A stretch of 64,000 bases of DNA, from positions 434,001-498,000 of the forward strand of contig NZ_JBHTIF010000001.1 of assembly GCF_042677005.1 (NCBI RefSeq). Reading direction: 5' to 3'. Positions 60,297-64,000 of this stretch are shown one piece after another. The notes below the pieces were generated by a model that was not told where the DNA came from, ran no database searches, and worked only from the letters and a program-made list of their open reading frames with translations. Made by a program: the position numbers and the translations under genes. This stretch comes from Lysobacter_I brunescens. GTDB lineage: Bacteria > Pseudomonadota > Gammaproteobacteria > Xanthomonadales > Xanthomonadaceae. The first letter of the stretch is position 1; every line of letters starts with the position of its first letter.

Positions 60297-61421
60297 ATGT
60301 TCTGGAAGAAGAGGGTCGTGATCGGCGACGGCGAACGCGGCCTGGTGTTCCGTAACCGCAGGTTCGAGCAGGTGCTAGTCCCCGGTGTCTACCGTTTCTC
60401 CGACCCGCTGGGCCGCATGGAGATCAAGGTGCACAACGTCGCGAAGCCGGAATACACCGGCACCGACGTGGATACCCTGGTCGCCTCGCTCGGCAACACG
60501 CTCGGCGCGCACTTCGTGCTCGGCGACATCGGCACCGACGAGGTCGGACTGGTGTCGAAGAACGGCAGGATCGAGGACGTGCTCCTGCCCGGCACGCGCA
60601 AGCTGTACTGGCGTGCGCCGGTGCGCGTCGAGATCGAACGCATCACGCTGCAGGACGGCCTGGACGTGCGACCGGATGTCGCACGACGTCTGCGTCAGCT
60701 CGGCGCGCTCGCCCGCGTGGCCGCCGTCGCCGATGTGCCGACCGAGTTCGTCGGCCTGCTGTTCATCGAGGGCCGCTTCGAGCGCATGTTGCCCCCGGGC
60801 AGCTACGCCTTCTGGAACCTCCAGAAGAACGTGGTGATCGAAACCGTCGACCTGCGCGTGCAGGCGGTCGACGTGGCCGGCCAGGAGCTGTTGACGCGCG
60901 ACAAGGTCTCGCTGCGCGTGAACCTCGCAGCCAGCATCCGCGTCGTCGACGCCGTGGCGTCCCGGACCCGGGTGGCAAAGTTCGCCGACCAGGTCTACCG
61001 CGAGCTGCAGTACGGCCTGCGCAAAGCGGTCTCGGCCAAAACGCTTGACGAACTGCTCGGCGACAAGGCCTCGCTCGATGGCGACATCTTCGAGCACGTG
61101 CGCGGCAAGGTCGATGCCTTCGGTGTCGAGGTGCTGAGCGTCGGCGTCAAGGACGTGATCCTGCCGGGCGAGATGCGCGAGATCCTCAACAGCGTCGTGC
61201 AGGCGGAGAAGGCGGCCCAGGCCAACGTGATCCGCCGTCGCGAAGAGTCGAACGCGACGCGTTCGCTGCTCAACACCGCGAAGCTGATCGAGGACAACCC
61301 GACCCTGATGCGCCTCAAGGAGCTGGAGGCGCTGGAGAAGGTGACCGAGAAGATCGACAAGCTCACCGTGTTCGGCGGCCTGGATGGCGTGCTGAAGCAG
61401 CTGGTGACCCTCAAGCAGTAA
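60297..61421 (+). CDS. soluble slipin (SPFH/band-7) with repeated N-terminal module
   Basis: A 374-residue SPFH/stomatin-family protein. Unlike membrane slipins it has no N-terminal hydrophobic hairpin. Residues 12-34, 81-105 and 150-173 are three versions of one motif (G-L-V-x-x-x-x-R-F/I-E-x-V/M-L-x-P-G-x-Y-x-F/W). The band-7 domain (about 175-320) and a helical tail with MRLKELEALEKVTEKIDK follow. Slipins of this kind are commonly encoded with RtcB. ATG 60297 follows CTGGAG. First protein gene after the tRNA-like region; the ligase follows after about 58 bp. Confidence 0.85.
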   Translation: MFWKKRVVIGDGERGLVFRNRRFEQVLVPGVYRFSDPLGRMEIKVHNVAKPEYTGTDVDTLVASLGNTLGAHFVLGDIGTDEVGLVSKNGRIEDVLLPGTRKLYWRAPVRVEIERITLQDGLDVRPDVARRLRQLGALARVAAVADVPTEFVGLLFIEGRFERMLPPGSYAFWNLQKNVVIETVDLRVQAVDVAGQELLTRDKVSLRVNLAASIRVVDAVASRTRVAKFADQVYRELQYGLRKAVSAKTLDELLGDKASLDGDIFEHVRGKVDAFGVEVLSVGVKDVILPGEMREILNSVVQAEKAAQANVIRRREESNATRSLLNTAKLIEDNPTLMRLKELEALEKVTEKIDKLTVFGGLDGVLKQLVTLKQ

Positions 61422-61479
61422 CCGCGTGCGGCCGGAAGGATCCGGCCGCATGTCCCATCAAGTATTTCGAGTGTGTGCC

Positions 61480-62112
61480 ATGACCGAATACCACAAGATC
61501 CAGAGCCTGTTCAAACGCGACATGTCGAGACCGCACAAGCCGCTGATCGAAGGCCAGTGGACGCGACCCGAGTTCGAGTTCCTCGCGGACAACACCTGGA
61601 CGTTCACCGAGAAGGTGGACGGCACCAACATCCGCGTGATCTTCGAGAACGGCGTGGTCAGCTTCGGCGGACGCACGGATGCGGCGGAGATTCCCTCGTT
61701 CCTGCTGACGCGACTCGAGCGTCGCTTCCTGCCGATGGCGGTCGCGTTCGCCGAACTGTTCGGCAGCGGACCCGTCGTGCTCTACGGCGAAGGCTACGGC
61801 GCGCGGATCCAGAAGGGCGGCGGGCTGTATCGCCCGGATGCGGACTTCGTGCTGTTCGACGTGCGCGTCGACCGGTGGTGGCTGCAGCGGGACGATGTCG
61901 AGGACGTGGCTGCGAAGCTCGGCCTGGATGTCGTGCCGGTGATCGGCGAGGGCACGCTGCACGATGCGGTCGCCCGGGCCAAGGCAGGCATCCGCTCCGC
62001 CTGGGGCGATTTCGAAGCCGAAGGCATCGTCGCGCGGCCGAAGATCGAGCTGTGCACCCGCAGCGGCAAGCGCCTGATCGCCAAGATCAAGTGCCGCGAC
62101 TTCGCAACCTGA
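61480..62112 (+). CDS. Rnl2-like ATP-dependent RNA ligase
   Basis: A 210-residue nucleotidyltransferase of the covalent RNA/DNA ligase superfamily. Motif I is EKVDGTNIR with nucleophile Lys45. Motif Ia Arg65 lies in GGRTDA, motif III is LYGEGYG (Glu104), IIIa is FVLFDVRV, motif IV is EAEGIVARP (Glu181), and motif V is LIAKIKCRDF (Lys202, Lys204). No C-terminal domain is present, so it is a minimal ligase of the Rnl2/Rnl5-like kind that seals nicked or broken RNA with 5'-phosphate and 3'-OH. Complements RtcB, which joins 2',3'-cyclic phosphate ends. Confidence 0.85.
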   Translation: MTEYHKIQSLFKRDMSRPHKPLIEGQWTRPEFEFLADNTWTFTEKVDGTNIRVIFENGVVSFGGRTDAAEIPSFLLTRLERRFLPMAVAFAELFGSGPVVLYGEGYGARIQKGGGLYRPDADFVLFDVRVDRWWLQRDDVEDVAAKLGLDVVPVIGEGTLHDAVARAKAGIRSAWGDFEAEGIVARPKIELCTRSGKRLIAKIKCRDFAT

Positions 62113-62166
62113 CAACCCACCCGCGTGGCCGCGAGGACGGCCACGCGTTTTTCGAGAGTACGCATC

Positions 62167-62937
62167 ATGCGCAAGGACATGTACAAGGTGATCGTCGAGC
62201 GTCCGCGCCGTGGCGGCGGATATCGAAGCGAAGCGCCGATACCGGCCGACTTGGACGATTCGCCGAAGCAGGAAGGCCTGAAACGCCGACATCGCAGTCG
62301 CAAATGCTTGAACGAGAACCTGCGCCCGCTGGAACGCTATCTCGCCTCGCAGGTGGGACGCCCGTGGGACAAGGTGTACTCGGAGATCAGCGCAGGCATC
62401 GATCGTCGCAATACCGTGCAGCGGCATATCCATCAGCATCTGGAGGATTTCGTCGAGACCCGTGCCGTTGCCGATGGCGACACGATCCTCGTCTGGAATG
62501 GTCGACTGGGTTATGAACCAGTCGGCAATCTGACCTGGCTCAGGTTTTATGTGGATCCGCGAACGGGTCTGCTTTGCCTGAACAGACAGGGCGCACGGAA
62601 AAAGCGTGCGATCAGACTGCAGCAGAAGATCGAGCACCTGATTCGCCTGAAGAAGAGCCATGGCACCGGAATCGTGATCGATGACTCGACGCAGCTGCAC
62701 ATGATCGATGGCATCTGGTATCGAATCACTCTGGCGAAGGTTGCCCGAAGCCGTTATCACGGCATCTTCGACAAACTGCGCGGCCTCCCGGCCTGCAGTT
62801 GCCCGGACATCGTGGATGCAGGGGGTATTCCCAGCAATCTCACGCTCTTCGGACGCACCGGCGTGTACGCTGCCGACAAACAACAAGTTTCGGTGCGCGA
62901 ACTGCGTGCCCGCCGCCTGGTCAACGCGGTATGTTGA
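62167..62937 (+). CDS. unknown protein of the RNA-repair operon
   Basis: A 256-residue basic, soluble protein starting MRKDMYKVIVERPRRGGG. The middle has RPLERYLASQVGRPWDKVYSEI and RRNTVQRHIHQHLEDFVE, and the tail has WYRITLAKV and DKQQVSVRELRARRL. No catalytic motif I can name. It is positively charged, fitting RNA binding. It lies 54 bp after the ligase and 51 bp before rtcB on the same strand. Similar proteins occur beside rtcB in other bacteria as far as I recall; the family has no name known to me. Confidence 0.7.
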   Translation: MRKDMYKVIVERPRRGGGYRSEAPIPADLDDSPKQEGLKRRHRSRKCLNENLRPLERYLASQVGRPWDKVYSEISAGIDRRNTVQRHIHQHLEDFVETRAVADGDTILVWNGRLGYEPVGNLTWLRFYVDPRTGLLCLNRQGARKKRAIRLQQKIEHLIRLKKSHGTGIVIDDSTQLHMIDGIWYRITLAKVARSRYHGIFDKLRGLPACSCPDIVDAGGIPSNLTLFGRTGVYAADKQQVSVRELRARRLVNAVC

Positions 62938-62988
62938 ACACATGATTCGTGGTGCTGCGCGCGACCGACGCAGCACGGAGACACCCCA

Positions 62989-64000
62989 ATGAGCACCTCA
63001 TCCTTCCAACTCCTGCACGCCGAAAGCACGCCCACCCCGATCAAGGGCTGGGTCGACGGCGTGCCGCTCGAGCCCGAGGCGCACCGGCAACTGCAGAACA
63101 TCGCGATGATCCCTTTCGTGGGTCCGTGGGTGGCGGTGATGCCGGACGTGCACCTGGGCAAGGGCGCCACCGTGGGTTCGGTCATCCCGACCCGCGGCGC
63201 CATCATCCCGGCCGCTGTCGGCGTGGACATCGGCTGCGGCATGGCCGCAGTGCGCACCACGCTGCAGGCGAAGGACCTGCCCGAGTCCCTGGCCTACCTG
63301 CGTTCATCGATCGAACGCAGCGTGCCGGTGGGCAACGGCGCCGGCGGCGAACACCGACGGCTCCCCGACAGCATCGAAACGCAACTCTCCCAATCCGGAC
63401 TCTTCGCGCGGCTGGAAGCGATCAAACGCAAGCACCGCCAGATCCGGATCGACAAGGTCGACCGGCAGCTCGGCACCCTCGGCGGCGGCAACCACTTCAT
63501 CGAGATCTGTCTCGACGAATCGGACGCCGTCTGGGTGATGCTGCATTCCGGGTCGCGCGGCACCGGCAACCTCATCGGCACGTACTTCATCGAACGCGCT
63601 CGCGAGAAGCTGATGACCCGCACGCTCGGCTTCCATGTTCCCGACAGGGATCTGGCCTTCTTCATGGAGGGGGAACCGCTTTTCGACGATTACGTGGAAG
63701 CGGTGTCGTGGGCGCAGGATTACGCCCGGGCCAACCGGGAGGCGATGATGGCGCGGGTGTTACACGAAATGCGCCGGCAGCTTCCCAGGTTCCAGTTGGA
63801 GAAAATGGCGGTCAACTGCCACCACAACTATGTCCAGCGCGAAGAGCACTTCGGCGAATCGCTGCTGGTCACCCGCAAGGGCGCGGTCAGCGCCCGCGCG
63901 GGTGAGCTGGGCATCATCCCGGGCAGCATGGGCGCGAAGAGCTATATCGTGCGAGGCAAGGGCAACCCGGACAGCTTCTGCAGCTGCAGCCACGGCGCAG
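62989..64000 (+). CDS. rtcB: RNA ligase RtcB, 3' end outside window
   Basis: The frame runs open to the window edge (337 residues seen; E. coli RtcB has 408). Metal and catalytic motifs are present: MPDVHLGKGATVGSVIPT and VGVDIGCGM (Cys ligand), GTLGGGNHFIE, LHSGSRGTG, VNCHHNYVQRE, and RKGAVSARAGELGIIPGSMG. The final SCSHGA contains the His that is GMP-linked in the family. It joins 2',3'-cyclic phosphate or 3'-phosphate RNA ends to 5'-OH ends, using GTP and Mn2+. Start ATG 62989, preceded by CACGGAGACA. Confidence 0.92.
   Translation, partial: MSTSSFQLLHAESTPTPIKGWVDGVPLEPEAHRQLQNIAMIPFVGPWVAVMPDVHLGKGATVGSVIPTRGAIIPAAVGVDIGCGMAAVRTTLQAKDLPESLAYLRSSIERSVPVGNGAGGEHRRLPDSIETQLSQSGLFARLEAIKRKHRQIRIDKVDRQLGTLGGGNHFIEICLDESDAVWVMLHSGSRGTGNLIGTYFIERAREKLMTRTLGFHVPDRDLAFFMEGEPLFDDYVEAVSWAQDYARANREAMMARVLHEMRRQLPRFQLEKMAVNCHHNYVQREEHFGESLLVTRKGAVSARAGELGIIPGSMGAKSYIVRGKGNPDSFCSCSHGA

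Noticed and set aside
59100..60300. Sigma-54 (RtcR-type) promoter for the RNA-repair operon
   Set aside because: No TGGCAC-N5-TTGC element found; the only good promoter looks sigma-70-like.
1..64000. CRISPR arrays, rRNA genes, integrases or transposases
   Set aside because: No regularly spaced repeats of array type, no rRNA, and no integrase or transposase motifs seen in any recognised gene.

Overview
The window is high-GC DNA (about two thirds G+C, with dips around 24.3-26 kb, 38 kb and 43-48 kb). It fits a gammaproteobacterium of the Xanthomonadaceae/Lysobacteraceae, near Lysobacter or Luteimonas. Supporting signs are a split B12-dependent ribonucleotide reductase (nrdJa/nrdJb), an H1-like Ala/Lys/Pro-rich protein, an H-NS/XrvA-type protein, a probable Xanthomonadales-style type IV secretion effector with a lipoprotein partner, and abundant palindromic dispersed repeats. 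The genus cannot be fixed from the sequence alone.

Layout. 0-5.4 kb: a partial secreted protein, a repeat-built element, the rRNA-modification operon rsmC-rsuA-HAD, an ECF sigma factor with a membrane partner, and an HNH nuclease. 5.4-14 kb: a secreted beta-helix protein, a YbbAP-like ABC pair, a secreted unknown, and an amidohydrolase fused to a CIA30-like domain. 14-22.5 kb: a DesK/DesR-like two-component system with an ABC-2 exporter, divergent from a MacAB-like exporter operon and sharing a promoter region that holds a perfect palindrome. 22.6-24.2 kb: a lipoprotein followed by a DUF6973-like protein with an XVIPCD-like tail, read as an immunity/effector pair. 24.6-26 kb: an AT-richer two-gene island encoding a phospholipase D-like nuclease and a trypsin-like protease, a candidate defence module.

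26-42.6 kb is a patchwork of lineage-specific secreted proteins (discoidin, kelch and beta-propeller types and several of unknown family), an H-NS-like silencer, and many repeats. One repeat unit carries a small gene in three copies, two of them frameshifted in a G run. 42.7-48 kb holds a complete type II CBASS operon (capV-cdnA-cap2-cap3) with an unknown gene upstream. 48.4-52 kb is nrdJa, H1-like, nrdJb, with tandem NrdR-like boxes upstream. 52.6-59 kb is core-like: a Do/DegP protease, an AI-2E family transporter, a HAD phosphatase, an M17 aminopeptidase, a TesA-like esterase and a fasciclin protein.

59.1-64 kb is the most interesting stretch. A stable-RNA-type promoter is followed by about 1.1 kb of structured non-coding DNA that contains at least two abutting, degenerate tRNA-like sequences. 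Then come a soluble slipin, an Rnl2-type RNA ligase, an unrecognised conserved-looking protein and RtcB, which is cut by the window end. I read this as an RNA-repair operon carrying its own tRNA-like RNAs.

All gene functions are from motif and family recognition by eye. No database search was run.
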